From Alphaproteobacteria bacterium (GTDB lineage: Bacteria > Pseudomonadota > Alphaproteobacteria > UBA8366 > Aestuariispiraceae), in contig JANSXE010000009.1 of the NCBI GenBank assembly GCA_024743195.1, forward strand, positions 62,001-126,000: DNA of 64,000 nucleotides. The letters are read 5' to 3'. The notes below the pieces were generated by a model. The model saw only the letters and a list, made by a program, of their open reading frames with translations, did not search any database and was not told where the DNA came from. This document shows positions 1 through 8,842 of this stretch, one piece after another (the first letter of the stretch is position 1; each line of letters opens with the position of its first letter). The translations under genes were made by a program, and so were the position numbers.

Positions 1-1
1 C

Positions 2-352
2 GAGGTCGCGCGCGCGGACGCCCAGTCGATGCGCATCCTGGAGGCTTATCTCGACCGGACCCAGGGGCCCGATTGGCGCCAGGCCTTCGGCGGCGACGAC
101 GGCGACCGCAGCCGCGCCTATGAGGGCGGTTTCGGCGGCGCGGGCGAGGGCGGCGGCGGGGCCGCGTCCGGCGCGGGCCCGATGTCCGCCGACGAGGCCT
201 ATCGCGTGCTGGGTCTGGCGCCGGGGGCCGACGCCGCGGCGGTCAAGGAAGCGCACCGCCGCCTGATGAAGGTGGTCCATCCGGACGTCGGCGGTTCCGA
301 CTACATGGCGAGCAAGGTCAACGAGGCCAAGCGGGTGCTGCTGGGCAAATAG
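2..352 (+). CDS. J-domain protein, 5' end outside window
   Basis: The reading frame is open from the left window edge, so the N-terminus is missing and the ATG at 29 is probably internal. The last ~55 residues form a J-domain: a helix beginning MSADEAYRVLGL, a basic helix HRRLMKVV, the HPD tripeptide and a short C-terminal helix ending NEAKRVLLGK. The domain is at the extreme C-terminus, as in the Tim14/Pam18-like DnaJ proteins of alphaproteobacteria, rather than at the N-terminus as in DnaJ. A glycine-rich linker precedes it. By family knowledge the HPD motif stimulates the ATPase of a DnaK-type Hsp70. Whether a membrane segment lies upstream cannot be seen. The client is unknown. Confidence 0.85.
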   Translation, partial: EVARADAQSMRILEAYLDRTQGPDWRQAFGGDDGDRSRAYEGGFGGAGEGGGGAASGAGPMSADEAYRVLGLAPGADAAAVKEAHRRLMKVVHPDVGGSDYMASKVNEAKRVLLGK

Positions 353-1161
353 CGCGCGGCCGACGAGACCGCAGCCCGCCCGCGCAGGCGGGCGCCGCGC
401 GGCGGGCGGCGTCGGGGCCGGATCGCCGCGCGAAAGCCGGACCGGTCCGCCCGCCGCCCAGCGCGCCGCGCCTTTTAGCCTCTCGTCCTCTCGTTCCATG
501 GGCTCGCTGGCTCCCGCAGATCGTGCGCAAAGCCCATGCGCCGTCGGGTTCACAGCAAAACCAATTGTAAGGCGTATAGTCCAAAGAGCGGCGTGCGGTA
601 GTCACGGCGTTATCGCGTCGGGCGCCTGGAAATCGGGCGACGCCCTGTTGAAAGCCTCAGCGAAGGCGGATTTTCAAGCGTTCTCGGGACGGTCGACCCG
701 GCGCCTCGGCTGTGATTCGGCGCGCGGCGCACAATAAGTGAAGGTCCTATAAGGCGTATAGAAGTTTGGTTTGCAGTGCGGGCGCACGAGCGGCTCCTCT
801 TGCAACGGTGGATCGGCCGGGGCTGCCGCGGAGGTGACGCCCCCGCCCGACAAGGCCCCCGCCCGACAAGGCCCCCGCCCGACGACGCCCCGCCCGAAGA
901 CGCCCCCATCCGACACCCCCCGCCTGACGATGGTCTGCATACGGCCCCGACAGCGCGCGTTCAGCGCGTTCGGTATGTACGTCGCCCTGGGGCGATGATC
1001 GCCCTGGTCCCGCATGAAGATTTTGCGACGGAACCCGCGCGCGGGCGGGGACGCCGCTGCTGCGGCTTGCCGCCGTGCGGGGGCTGTGGCAGAACGCCGG
1101 TGCCTGCGATCCCCGCCGCCGCCGGGGGCGCGCCCTTGAAGCAATTCGGTCGATCCCGCCC
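353..1161. other. Gene-free stretch with short repeats
   Basis: I see no convincing gene here; the frames that cross it are arginine/proline-rich and resemble no family. A GC hairpin (GCCCGCC at 374-380 pairing with 387-393) follows the J-domain gene but has no T-tract. The 12-mer TAAGGCGTATAG occurs twice in the same orientation, at 568-579 and 750-761. A degenerate C-rich tandem repeat built on CCCGCCCGACAAGGCC covers about 841-930. A small palindrome, GGGCGAT-G-ATCGCCC, lies at 990-1004. The galU promoter presumably lies in the last 150 bp, but I cannot place it. Confidence 0.5.
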
Positions 1162-2082
1162 ATGGCGTCCTCCGCCTCGAAACCGGTCCGCACCGCCGTC
1201 TTTCCCGTCGCCGGGCTGGGCACGCGATTCCTGCCCGCGACCAAGGCGATGGCGAAGGAAATGCTGACCGTCGTGGACAAGCCGCTGATCCAGTACGCGG
1301 TCGAGGAGGCGGCGGCGGCGGGGATCGAGCGCTTCATCTTCGTCACCGGTCGCGGCAAGCAGGCGATCGAGGATCATTTCGACTTGGCCTATGAGCTGCA
1401 GGCGACCCTGAAGGCGCGCGGCAAGGAGGCGGCGATCGCCGAGGCGACCGACTTCCTGCCGCCGCCGGGCGCGATCGCCTATGTGAGGCAGCGCGAGGCG
1501 CTGGGGCTCGGCCATGCGGTCTGGTGCGCGCGCCGCCTGGTTGGGGACGAGCCCTTCGCCGTGCTGTCGCCCGACGATCTGGTGCTGAGCGCGACGCCCT
1601 GTCTGAAGCAGCTCGCGGACGCGCAGGCCGGCCTGGGCGGCAACCTTGTGGCCGTCATGGACGTGCCGCGCGACCAGACGAACCGATACGGCGTCCTGGA
1701 TACGCCCGACCCGGAGAGCCGAACGCCGCGCGTCGAGGGATTGGTCGAGAAGCCGGCGCCGGAGGCCGCGCCGTCGACGCTGTCCATCATCGGACGCTAC
1801 ATCTTGACGCCCGAGGTTTTCGCGGAGTTGGACCGGCACGAGCGCGGCGCGGGCGGCGAGATCCAACTGACCGATGCGATGGCGAAGCTGATCGGCCGCC
1901 AGCCCTTCCACGGACTGCGTTTCGAGGGCGAGCGGTTCGATTGCGGCACGAAGGACGGCTGGCTCGCGGCCAATATCGCCTTCTCGCTGGCGCGATCGGA
2001 TCGGCGTGAGGCGGCGGCCGAGATCGTTCGCCGGGCCGCGGCGGGGCTGTCCGGCGACGCGGAAGGACGAGGGGATTCGTGA
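1162..2082 (+). CDS. galU: UTP--glucose-1-phosphate uridylyltransferase
   Basis: GalU makes UDP-glucose from UTP and glucose 1-phosphate in the cytoplasm. The 306-residue protein opens with the nucleotidyltransferase signature AGLGTRFLPATKAMAKEM and keeps the substrate-side motifs YVRQREALGLGHAV, LSPDDL and the EKP segment seen in bacterial GalU. The ATG at 1162 is preferred over an in-frame upstream ATG at 1075, because the extra 29 residues are arginine-rich, and family members start a few residues before the signature. It ends one base before ugd starts, so the two are co-transcribed and feed UDP-glucose to UDP-glucuronate synthesis for surface polysaccharide. Confidence 0.95.
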   Translation: MASSASKPVRTAVFPVAGLGTRFLPATKAMAKEMLTVVDKPLIQYAVEEAAAAGIERFIFVTGRGKQAIEDHFDLAYELQATLKARGKEAAIAEATDFLPPPGAIAYVRQREALGLGHAVWCARRLVGDEPFAVLSPDDLVLSATPCLKQLADAQAGLGGNLVAVMDVPRDQTNRYGVLDTPDPESRTPRVEGLVEKPAPEAAPSTLSIIGRYILTPEVFAELDRHERGAGGEIQLTDAMAKLIGRQPFHGLRFEGERFDCGTKDGWLAANIAFSLARSDRREAAAEIVRRAAAGLSGDAEGRGDS

Positions 2083-2083
2083 C

Positions 2084-3397
2084 ATGAAGATCGCCACGAT
2101 CGGGGCCGGCTATGTGGGCTTGGTGACGGGCGCCTGCTTCGCCGACATGGGGTGGGACGTGACCTGCATCGACATCGATCCCGCCAAGATCGAGGCCTTG
2201 GAAGCGGGTGAGATTCCGATCTACGAGCCGGGACTCGAGGAGATGGTCCGTAAGAACGCCGCCGCGGGTCGGCTTCACTTCACGACCGAAACCTCGGAAG
2301 GCGTGCCGGGGCGCGACGCTGTCTTCATCGCGGTCGGCACGCCGCCGCGGCCCGAGGACGGGCACGCCGACATGAAGTACGTGCACGCCGCCGCCGAATC
2401 GATCGCGGCCGCGATGACGGGCTTCACGGTCGTGGTCAACAAATCGACCGTGCCGGTCGGAACCTCGCGCGCGGTCGCGGAGATCATGGGCCGGACCCGC
2501 GCCGCCGACGAGTTCGAGGTGATCTCCAATCCGGAATTCCTGCGCGAGGGCGCGGCCGTCGGCGACTTCACGCGGCCGGACCGCATCGTGGTCGGGACCC
2601 GGTCCGAGCGCGCGGCCGACGTGATGCGGCAACTCTACAAGCCGTTGACCGACCAGGGCTATCCGCTGCTGGTCACGGATCCGGAATCGGCGGAGTTGAT
2701 CAAGTACGCGGCCAACGCCTTCCTCGCCACCAAGATCACCTTCATCAACGAGATCGCGGATTTGTGCGAGAAAGCGGGCGCCGATGTGGAGCAGGTGGCC
2801 CACGGCCTCGGCCTCGACACCCGCATCGGCCCGCGCTTCCTGAAGCCCGGGCCGGGCTATGGCGGAAGCTGTTTTCCGAAGGATACGCTGGAGTTCGTGT
2901 CGACCGCCCGCGGATACGGAGCGCCCAGCCGGATCGTCGAAGCGGTGGTCGCCGCAAACGACGCGCGCAAGCAGTCCGTGGCCGGGCGCGTTGAGGCGGC
3001 CGTGGGCGGCGATCTGGCGGGCAAGCGCATCGCGGTGCTCGGCGTCACCTTCAAGGCGGAAACGGACGACATGCGCGAAAGCCCCGCGCTGACCGTGATC
3101 CCGGATCTGCAGGCGCGCGGCGCGCAGATCGCGGCCTATGACCCGCAGGGCATGAGCAATGCCGGGGAATTGCTGACGGGCGTCGAGTGGGCGGACGATC
3201 CCTACGCCGCCCTGCACGGCGCGGACGCCGTCGCCGTGCTGACCGAATGGCGCGTCTTCGCCACGCTCGAACTGGTGCGCATGCGCAGCGCGCTGAAATC
3301 TCCGATAGTCGTTGATATGCGGAACCTGTACGATCCGGTGATTATGGAGGCGGCGGGTTTCCGCTATCTTGGCGTGGGCCGCGGCGGGGTCGGCTGA
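2084..3397 (+). CDS. ugd: UDP-glucose 6-dehydrogenase
   Basis: Oxidises UDP-glucose twice with NAD+ to UDP-glucuronate. The 437-residue protein starts MKIATIGAGYVGLVTG, a Rossmann fold with GxGxxG at the extreme N-terminus. It has NPEFLREG and the active-site motif GGSCFPKD with the catalytic cysteine at residue 263. The C-terminal UDP-binding domain contains TFKAETDDMRESP. The start at 2084 has a purine-rich ribosome-binding site (GGAAGGACGAGG) inside the end of galU. Together with galU and the mutase downstream it forms a sugar-nucleotide supply set, while the glycosyltransferases that would use the product are not in this window. Confidence 0.95.
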   Translation: MKIATIGAGYVGLVTGACFADMGWDVTCIDIDPAKIEALEAGEIPIYEPGLEEMVRKNAAAGRLHFTTETSEGVPGRDAVFIAVGTPPRPEDGHADMKYVHAAAESIAAAMTGFTVVVNKSTVPVGTSRAVAEIMGRTRAADEFEVISNPEFLREGAAVGDFTRPDRIVVGTRSERAADVMRQLYKPLTDQGYPLLVTDPESAELIKYAANAFLATKITFINEIADLCEKAGADVEQVAHGLGLDTRIGPRFLKPGPGYGGSCFPKDTLEFVSTARGYGAPSRIVEAVVAANDARKQSVAGRVEAAVGGDLAGKRIAVLGVTFKAETDDMRESPALTVIPDLQARGAQIAAYDPQGMSNAGELLTGVEWADDPYAALHGADAVAVLTEWRVFATLELVRMRSALKSPIVVDMRNLYDPVIMEAAGFRYLGVGRGGVG

Positions 3398-3486
3398 GTG
3401 GGGGCGTGCGGTTGGTCCAAGCGAGCGGCCGCCAGCAGGGCCCATTCCGCGGCTAGATCGTGGCGCGCTGGGGAGGGATGCGGGCG

Positions 3487-4887
3487 ATGACCATTGGCGG
3501 GCACAGGTTCGATCCGTCGATCCTGCGCGAGTACGACATTCGCGGCATTGTCGGCCGGACCTTGACGCCGTCGGATGCGCTGGCGCTCGGACGCACCTTG
3601 GGAACGATCGCGGCGGCCGGCAGCGGACGGCTCGCAGTCGTCGGCTATGACGGGCGGATGAGCTCGACGGTGCTTGAAGAAGAGCTCTGCCGTGGGATCG
3701 CGTCCTGCGGCTTGTTCGTCCTGCGCATCGGATTGGCGCCGACGCCGTGCGTGTACTTCACCGCCAAGATGCTCGGCGCGGAACTGGGCGTGATGGTCAC
3801 CGGCTCGCACAATCCGCCGGAATACAACGGCTTCAAGATGGTCGTCGGCGGCAAGCCGTTCTTCGGCGACGACATCAAGCGCCTGCGCGACCTCGCCGCG
3901 CGCGGCGTCTGGGCGCGCGCGGAAGGCGGCGTCGTCGAGGTCGACGCGATCTCGGCCTATGTGTCCCGCGTGCTGCTCGACTATCATTCAAGGCGCGCGC
4001 TGCGGGTCGGCTGGGACGCCGGCAACGGCGCCGCCGGACCGGCCGTTCTGCGCATCGCGCGGCGGCTCAAGGGCGAGCATCTGCTGCTGAACGAAACCGT
4101 CGACGGCTCTTTCCCGAACCACCACCCGGATCCGACGGTGCCCGAGAATCTCGAGCAGTTGCGCGCCCTCGTGCTGGAAGAGAAGCTGGATCTCGGCGTG
4201 GCCTTCGACGGCGACGGGGACCGGCTCGGCGTCATCGACGACGAGGGCGAGATCATCTGGGGCGACCAGCTTCTCGCCATCCTGGCTGGCGAGGTGCTCA
4301 AGCGCCATCCCGGCGCGCCGGTGCTCGCCGACGTGAAGGCCAGCCAGGTGCTGTTCGACGAGATCGAGCGGCTCGGCGGCAAGCCGATCATGTGCCCGAC
4401 CGGGCATTCCATCATCAAGTCGATGATGGCGCTGCATAACGCCCCGCTCGCCGGGGAGATGAGCGGTCACATCTTTCTCGGGGACCGCTACTACGGCTAT
4501 GACGACGCGCTCTATGCGGCGGTGCGCCTGATCAATCACCTGGCCGAGTCGGGCGCCAAACTCTCGGACCTGCGGCGCGCGCTGCCGCAGGTGGTGAACA
4601 CGCCGGAGGTGCGCATCGACGTGCCGGAGGAGCGCAAGTTCGACATCGTCGCGGAGGTCAAGCGCCGCCTTCTGGCCGCCGGCGCCGACGTCAACGATAT
4701 CGACGGGGTGCGCGTCACGGTCGGCCACGGCTGGTGGCTGCTGCGGGCGTCCAACACGCAGAACGCTCTGGTGGCGCGCTGCGAGGCGCCGAGCGAGGCG
4801 GAACTCGACGCCCTCAAGCGCCAAGTCGCCGAGCAGCTCGCGCTCAGCGGCGTCGACGGGGATCAGGTGCGCGCGCTCGCCGCCTGA
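3487..4887 (+). CDS. Phosphomannomutase/phosphoglucomutase
   Basis: An alpha-D-phosphohexomutase of the AlgC/ManB type, interconverting hexose 6-phosphate and 1-phosphate. The start REYDIRG is typical. The phosphoserine loop TGSHNPPEYNG has the catalytic serine at residue 107, and the metal loop DGDGDR is at 241-246. A sugar-specificity loop containing GEMSGH and a C-terminal phosphate-binding domain follow; at 466 residues it is full length. ATG 3487 is chosen over GTG 3460 and ATG 3478 because GGGAGGG at 3471-3477 sits nine bases before it. The enzyme would supply glucose 1-phosphate to GalU or mannose 1-phosphate. Sequence alone does not separate the two specificities. Confidence 0.92.
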   Translation: MTIGGHRFDPSILREYDIRGIVGRTLTPSDALALGRTLGTIAAAGSGRLAVVGYDGRMSSTVLEEELCRGIASCGLFVLRIGLAPTPCVYFTAKMLGAELGVMVTGSHNPPEYNGFKMVVGGKPFFGDDIKRLRDLAARGVWARAEGGVVEVDAISAYVSRVLLDYHSRRALRVGWDAGNGAAGPAVLRIARRLKGEHLLLNETVDGSFPNHHPDPTVPENLEQLRALVLEEKLDLGVAFDGDGDRLGVIDDEGEIIWGDQLLAILAGEVLKRHPGAPVLADVKASQVLFDEIERLGGKPIMCPTGHSIIKSMMALHNAPLAGEMSGHIFLGDRYYGYDDALYAAVRLINHLAESGAKLSDLRRALPQVVNTPEVRIDVPEERKFDIVAEVKRRLLAAGADVNDIDGVRVTVGHGWWLLRASNTQNALVARCEAPSEAELDALKRQVAEQLALSGVDGDQVRALAA

Positions 4888-4908
4888 GCGATCGCCGGCG
4901 CGCGCCGC

Positions 4909-5316
4909 CTACGGCCGCGGCGCCCGGTCCCCCAGCATGTAGCGCGCCGCATCCACCAGATCGATCGGCAGCGACAGCAGGATCGTCGCGAGCAGCGCCC
5001 AGAGAAGCCAGCGCGCCGGAACCGGCGCGGGCTCGGCCGACCCGGCGCCGGCGAGGCGCCGCCACAGCACATAGGCCAACGGCGTCCAGAAGATCAGGTG
5101 GCCGAGCCCGATCAGGCGCACGAACCCCAGCGTCTCGAAGATCCAGGCGCCGACGAGACCGTTGCCGATATTGAGCAACAGGATCGCCGCCCCCTCCCGA
5201 CGGACGCCGGGCTGGATCAGCGCCGCCGTCGCGGCGGCGAGCGTGACCGCGATCATCCACCAGCTCCAGATCTGGACCCAGAGCGGCTGCAGCGCCAGCG
5301 CCTCTTGAAATCCCAT
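4909..5316 (-). CDS. Small four-helix membrane protein of unknown function
   Basis: A 135-residue protein with four likely membrane segments: residues about 11-35, two closely spaced ones at about 43-90, and one at about 101-125. A loop rich in Ala, Pro and Glu precedes the last helix. The start is an ATG preceded by GGGAGAAGG. It is convergent with the mutase gene and divergent from the gamma-glutamyltransferase. I do not recognise the family; hydrophobic aromatic-rich helices and a lack of charged residues within them suggest a small inner-membrane protein rather than a transporter with a polar path. Confidence 0.7.
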   Translation of the reverse strand: MGFQEALALQPLWVQIWSWWMIAVTLAAATAALIQPGVRREGAAILLLNIGNGLVGAWIFETLGFVRLIGLGHLIFWTPLAYVLWRRLAGAGSAEPAPVPARWLLWALLATILLSLPIDLVDAARYMLGDRAPRP

Positions 5317-5480
5317 CGCGTCGCCTTCTCCCTGTTCGGCGCGGCCGCCCGGCGCGCTCAGGCAGTCTACCGGGGCCCTTTGCGCTGGCAAGCGCGGCGC
5401 GCCGGTCCTGCGGCTTGCCATGTCGGCCGCCTTAACTATCCTCGCCGCTTTCGCGGCCGTGCGCGCCGCGGCGCCGTCAT

Positions 5481-5485
5481 GGAGG
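5481..5485 (+). promoter_or_regulatory. Shine-Dalgarno deciding the ggt start
   Basis: GGAGG lies eight bases before the GTG at 5494, inside what would be codons 1-3 of the alternative ATG at 5479. That ATG has no purine-rich stretch upstream. The match favours the GTG. Confidence 0.6.
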
Positions 5486-5493
5486 ACCACAGG

Positions 5494-7080
5494 GTGCGCG
5501 ATTTTCACTTCCCCGGCCGATCGACCGTCCACGCCCAGAACGGGATGGTCGCCACCTCCCATCCCTTGGCGTCGCAGAGCGCGCTGCAAATCCTGCGCGA
5601 AGGCGGCTCCGCCATGGACGCCGCGATCGCGGCGGCGGCGGTGCTGGCGGTGGTCGAACCGCACATGACGGGGATCGGCGGCGACTGCTTCGCCTTGCTG
5701 GCGCCGAAGGGCGGCGCGGACGTGCTCGCCTTCAACGGCTCCGGCCGGTCGCCCGCGGCGGCCAGCCTGGACGCCTACCGCGCGCAGGGCGTGACCGAGA
5801 TCGGGACGGACAGCGTGCAATCCGTCACCCTGCCCGGCGCTGTCGACGGCTGGGAGCGGCTGCACGCCGACCACGGACGGCTGGAGTTCGCGCGCCTGCT
5901 GCAGCCGGCGATCGATTACGCCCGCGGCGGCTATCCGGTCCATGCGCGCGTGCGCGCCGACTGGGCCCAGGCCGCGCCGCGGCTGGCCGCGCGCGAGGCG
6001 GCGGCGCAGGTCTTCCTGCCCGACGGTCGGGCGCCGGAGGAGGGCGCGATCCATCGCCAGGAGCGCTTGGCCGACACGCTGGAGACGATCGCGCGGAAGG
6101 GCGCGCGCGGCTTCTATGACGGGCCCGTGGCGGAGGCGATGGTCGCCGCCCTGCAGGCCGAGGGCGGGGTGCACACGCTCGACGATTTCCGCGCCGTCAA
6201 GGGCGACTACGCGCCGCCGGCGTCGACCGCCTACCGCGGCGTCGACGTGCATCAGATCCCCCCGAACAATCAGGGGGTCACGGCGCTTGTGATGTTGAAT
6301 ATCCTGGAGGGGTTCGACATCGCGGCGCTCGACCCGCTCTCGGCGGCGCGGCTGCATCTGGAGATCGAAGCCGGGCGCATCGCCTTCGACATGCGCAACC
6401 GTCACCTGGCCGATCTGCCGAGCCTGCAGGTTTCGCTCGACCGGCTGCTCTCCAAGGAGTGGGCCGCAGAGTTGCGCGCCAAGATCTCGCCCGAGTGCGC
6501 CATGACGGACATCGGGGATCTCGGGCTCGCCGCTTCGGACACCGTCTATCTCACGGTTGTCGACCGCGATCTCAACGCCGTCAGTTTCATCAACTCGATC
6601 TATCATGGATTCGGGTCGACGATCCTGTGCCCGCAGACCGGGGTCATGTTCCAGAATCGCGGCGCCTCGTTCCGCATGGATCCGGCGCATCCGAACGCGC
6701 TCGCGCCCAATAAGCGGCCGATGCACACCATCATGCCGGGCATGGTCACGCGCGACGGGAAGGCGCTCCTGTCCTTCGGCGTGATGGGCGGCGACTATCA
6801 GCCCTACGGCCACGCGCGGGTCGTGTCGAACCTGATCGATTACGGCCTCGATCTGCAGTACTCGATCGACATGCCGCGCGTCTTCGCGATGGGCGCCGAG
6901 GTGGATGTCGAGCGCAGCCTGCCGACCGAGGTCGTGCGCGGTCTGGCCGAACGCGGCCATCCGATCCGCATGGCGGCCAGCCCGCACGGCGGCGGCCAGG
7001 CGGTGCTGATCGATCACGCGCGCGGCGTGCTCAGCGGCGCCTCCGATCCGCGCAAGGACGGCTGCGCGCTGGGTTATTGA
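5494..7080 (+). CDS. ggt: Gamma-glutamyltransferase family protein
   Basis: An N-terminal-nucleophile hydrolase that normally cleaves or transfers the gamma-glutamyl group of glutathione-like substrates after self-processing into two subunits. The N-terminal part has the family hallmarks GGSAMDAAIAAAAVLAVVEPHMTGIGGD. The small-subunit nucleophile should be the threonine in DTVYLTVVD (residue 350 from the GTG), followed by NSIYHGFGS. At 528 residues it is a usual length. No signal peptide is apparent, which fits the short cytoplasmic Ggt-like enzymes (including oxamate amidohydrolase-type members) better than periplasmic Ggt. Substrate is therefore uncertain. It stands alone between a divergent membrane-protein gene and a HAD phosphatase. 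Confidence 0.88.
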   Translation: MRDFHFPGRSTVHAQNGMVATSHPLASQSALQILREGGSAMDAAIAAAAVLAVVEPHMTGIGGDCFALLAPKGGADVLAFNGSGRSPAAASLDAYRAQGVTEIGTDSVQSVTLPGAVDGWERLHADHGRLEFARLLQPAIDYARGGYPVHARVRADWAQAAPRLAAREAAAQVFLPDGRAPEEGAIHRQERLADTLETIARKGARGFYDGPVAEAMVAALQAEGGVHTLDDFRAVKGDYAPPASTAYRGVDVHQIPPNNQGVTALVMLNILEGFDIAALDPLSAARLHLEIEAGRIAFDMRNRHLADLPSLQVSLDRLLSKEWAAELRAKISPECAMTDIGDLGLAASDTVYLTVVDRDLNAVSFINSIYHGFGSTILCPQTGVMFQNRGASFRMDPAHPNALAPNKRPMHTIMPGMVTRDGKALLSFGVMGGDYQPYGHARVVSNLIDYGLDLQYSIDMPRVFAMGAEVDVERSLPTEVVRGLAERGHPIRMAASPHGGGQAVLIDHARGVLSGASDPRKDGCALGY

Positions 7081-7185
7081 TCGGACGGCGAGGCGCTGCG
7101 GCTGGACTCCGCCCGGGCGCCCGCCCCATATGAGAGGCGTGCGCCCTGGGGCGCGCCGTTTCGCAAGCCAAAGGCTCCGCCGCCC

Positions 7186-7926
7186 ATGGATCTCACCGCC
7201 ATTCGCGGGGTGTTGTTCGATAAGGACGGCACGTTGCTCGACTATCACGCGACCTGGATGCCGGCCAATCGCGCCGTGGCCGCCCATCTGTCCGGCGGCG
7301 ACGCCGCGCTGGAGCGCGCGCTGCTGGTGCGCGGCGGCTGGCTGCCGGAGGTCGACCGGGTGGCGTCGGGCTCGCCGCTGGCGGCGGGCGACCTCGCGGA
7401 TATCGTCGCGGTGTGGGGCGACCTGCTGCCGCCGGAAATGACGGCCGACCCGGACGCCCTGGCCGCGCGGATCGACGCGCTCTTCATCGCGCATTGCGCG
7501 CCGACGCCGGTGTGCGACCTGGCGGCGCTGTTCGACGCCTTGAAGGCGCGCGGGCTCGCGCTCGGCGTCGCCACGGCCGACAGCGAAGCCGGCGCGCGGG
7601 CCAGCCTCGGCCCCTTCGCCGCGCTGGAGCGGCTCGACTTCCTGGCCGGCTATGACAGCGGCCACGGCTCCAAACCGGGCCCGGGGCAGGCGGTCGCCTT
7701 CTGCGCCGCGACCGGCTTGGCGCCGTCGGAAATCCTGGTGGTCGGCGATAACGCGCACGACGTCGCCATGGCCCGCGCGGCCGGCGCCGGCGCGGCCGTC
7801 GGCGTGCTGACCGGCGCCAGCGACCGCGCGGCGCTGGAGGCGCTGGCCGACGCGGTGTTCGAGGACGTGCGGTTTCTGCTGGACAGGGCTTGGACCATCG
7901 AACCGATACGAAAGACTACGCCCTAA
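7186..7926 (+). CDS. HAD-superfamily phosphatase, phosphoglycolate phosphatase-like
   Basis: A 246-residue haloacid-dehalogenase hydrolase. Motif I is FDKDGTLLDY with nucleophile Asp12 and acid/base Asp14. The cap domain follows, then a motif II region around GVATADS, the lysine of HGSKPGPG (motif III) and VVGDNAHDVAMARAAG (motif IV acidic pair replaced by GDN-D). The architecture is that of Gph-like phosphatases acting on small phosphorylated metabolites. The substrate cannot be read from sequence. It follows the gamma-glutamyltransferase by about 100 bp and its stop overlaps that of the opposing DUF3800 gene by four bases. Confidence 0.85.
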   Translation: MDLTAIRGVLFDKDGTLLDYHATWMPANRAVAAHLSGGDAALERALLVRGGWLPEVDRVASGSPLAAGDLADIVAVWGDLLPPEMTADPDALAARIDALFIAHCAPTPVCDLAALFDALKARGLALGVATADSEAGARASLGPFAALERLDFLAGYDSGHGSKPGPGQAVAFCAATGLAPSEILVVGDNAHDVAMARAAGAGAAVGVLTGASDRAALEALADAVFEDVRFLLDRAWTIEPIRKTTP

Positions 7927-8687
7927 ACCCTTTGGTCGCGCGATCGTCTTGTAAGGCATGCCGGACAGAAGCAATCCTCGGCGCGGCGGCCTTTCGCATG
8001 ATACAGGCCGTGAATGACGCCGCCATCGGAATCGAATCTCGGGATCAACGGATCGAAGAAGCGTCCGTCGGCGTGTTCGTACTTGCGGCGTGTGGCCCAG
8101 GCGACGAGATCGGCAAGTTGGATCAGTCTGGTCGCCTCCGAGTCGACAAAGAGCGGGACTTCGGCAAGGTAACGGAAATGTCCCCATGTGGCTCCGCTCG
8201 TGCGGAATGTCCTCGCTAGAGTCTGGATTGGACGCTCATGGCGAGACTTGTCCATGACGATCAAGCCGCGCTGGTTCTCCCCCGTCCTGTTGTGATGGCG
8301 TTGCAGGAACAGGTTGAACCGATTGCAGATCTCCTGAAATGCGAGTTCGACGGGGTCGCGCGGACTGATCATGGTTTTTTCGACCGCGACGGCGAAAAGC
8401 CGAATGCTGGCGTTTGGATCGGCGAGCAAGCGCACGACGGCGTGCAAGTGCGGCTCGCGATCGGCTCTCGAAAGCCGTTTCCAGACGCCTTGTTTGCCTG
8501 AATAAATCTCGCTTGCGTGCAGCTCGATGTCTTCAGCGCGGCCCAGTCCGAATTGAGAAACGCACTTATCCACGTCCTGGATCAGGTGGTAGAGTCCGCG
8601 TTCGAAAACGGCGACGCCGCCGAGGACGAAGAAATCTTCCTCTGGATTTCCGACCGAGCCGGAGTCGTCAACGTAAAGTATGTGCAT
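7923..8687 (-). CDS. DUF3800 domain-containing protein
   Basis: A 254-residue protein that begins MHILYVDDSGSVGNPEEDFF, the RNase H-like opening strand and acidic residues of DUF3800. It has a later IVMDKSRHE strand and an acidic helix with LIQLADLVAWATRRKYEH typical of the family C-terminus. A cysteine pair (CFCPAC) ends the protein. The family is a putative nuclease often carried by mobile or defence regions; its activity is not established. By eye the gene is less GC-rich than both neighbours, which suggests acquisition. Nothing resembling a partner toxin, methylase or integrase is adjacent, so it is an orphan insertion between housekeeping genes. Confidence 0.85.
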   Translation of the reverse strand: MHILYVDDSGSVGNPEEDFFVLGGVAVFERGLYHLIQDVDKCVSQFGLGRAEDIELHASEIYSGKQGVWKRLSRADREPHLHAVVRLLADPNASIRLFAVAVEKTMISPRDPVELAFQEICNRFNLFLQRHHNRTGENQRGLIVMDKSRHERPIQTLARTFRTSGATWGHFRYLAEVPLFVDSEATRLIQLADLVAWATRRKYEHADGRFFDPLIPRFDSDGGVIHGLYHAKGRRAEDCFCPACLTRRSRDQRV

Positions 8688-8842
8688 GCGCGAAAATTCC
8701 CTCGGATGATCCCGCGCAAAGAAAATGCAGTCGAGTGGGGCACGAACCCCAACGAACCGCCTGCTGCAGCTCTCTCAACCGCACCCAATAGATAACCGGT
8801 AAGGAATTGCGTTTCAAGACGGGCCAGCCGAAGACGACCGTT

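Noticed and set aside
610-1144. Overlapping Pro/Arg-rich frames before galU
   Set aside because: Low-complexity translation of C-rich tandem repeats; no plausible start signal or domain.
4909-8187. A 1092-codon minus-strand open frame antisense to ggt and the HAD gene
   Set aside because: Only its last 135 codons (4909-5316) look like a protein; the rest is Arg/His/Gly-rich antisense of conserved plus-strand enzymes, a common artefact of high GC.
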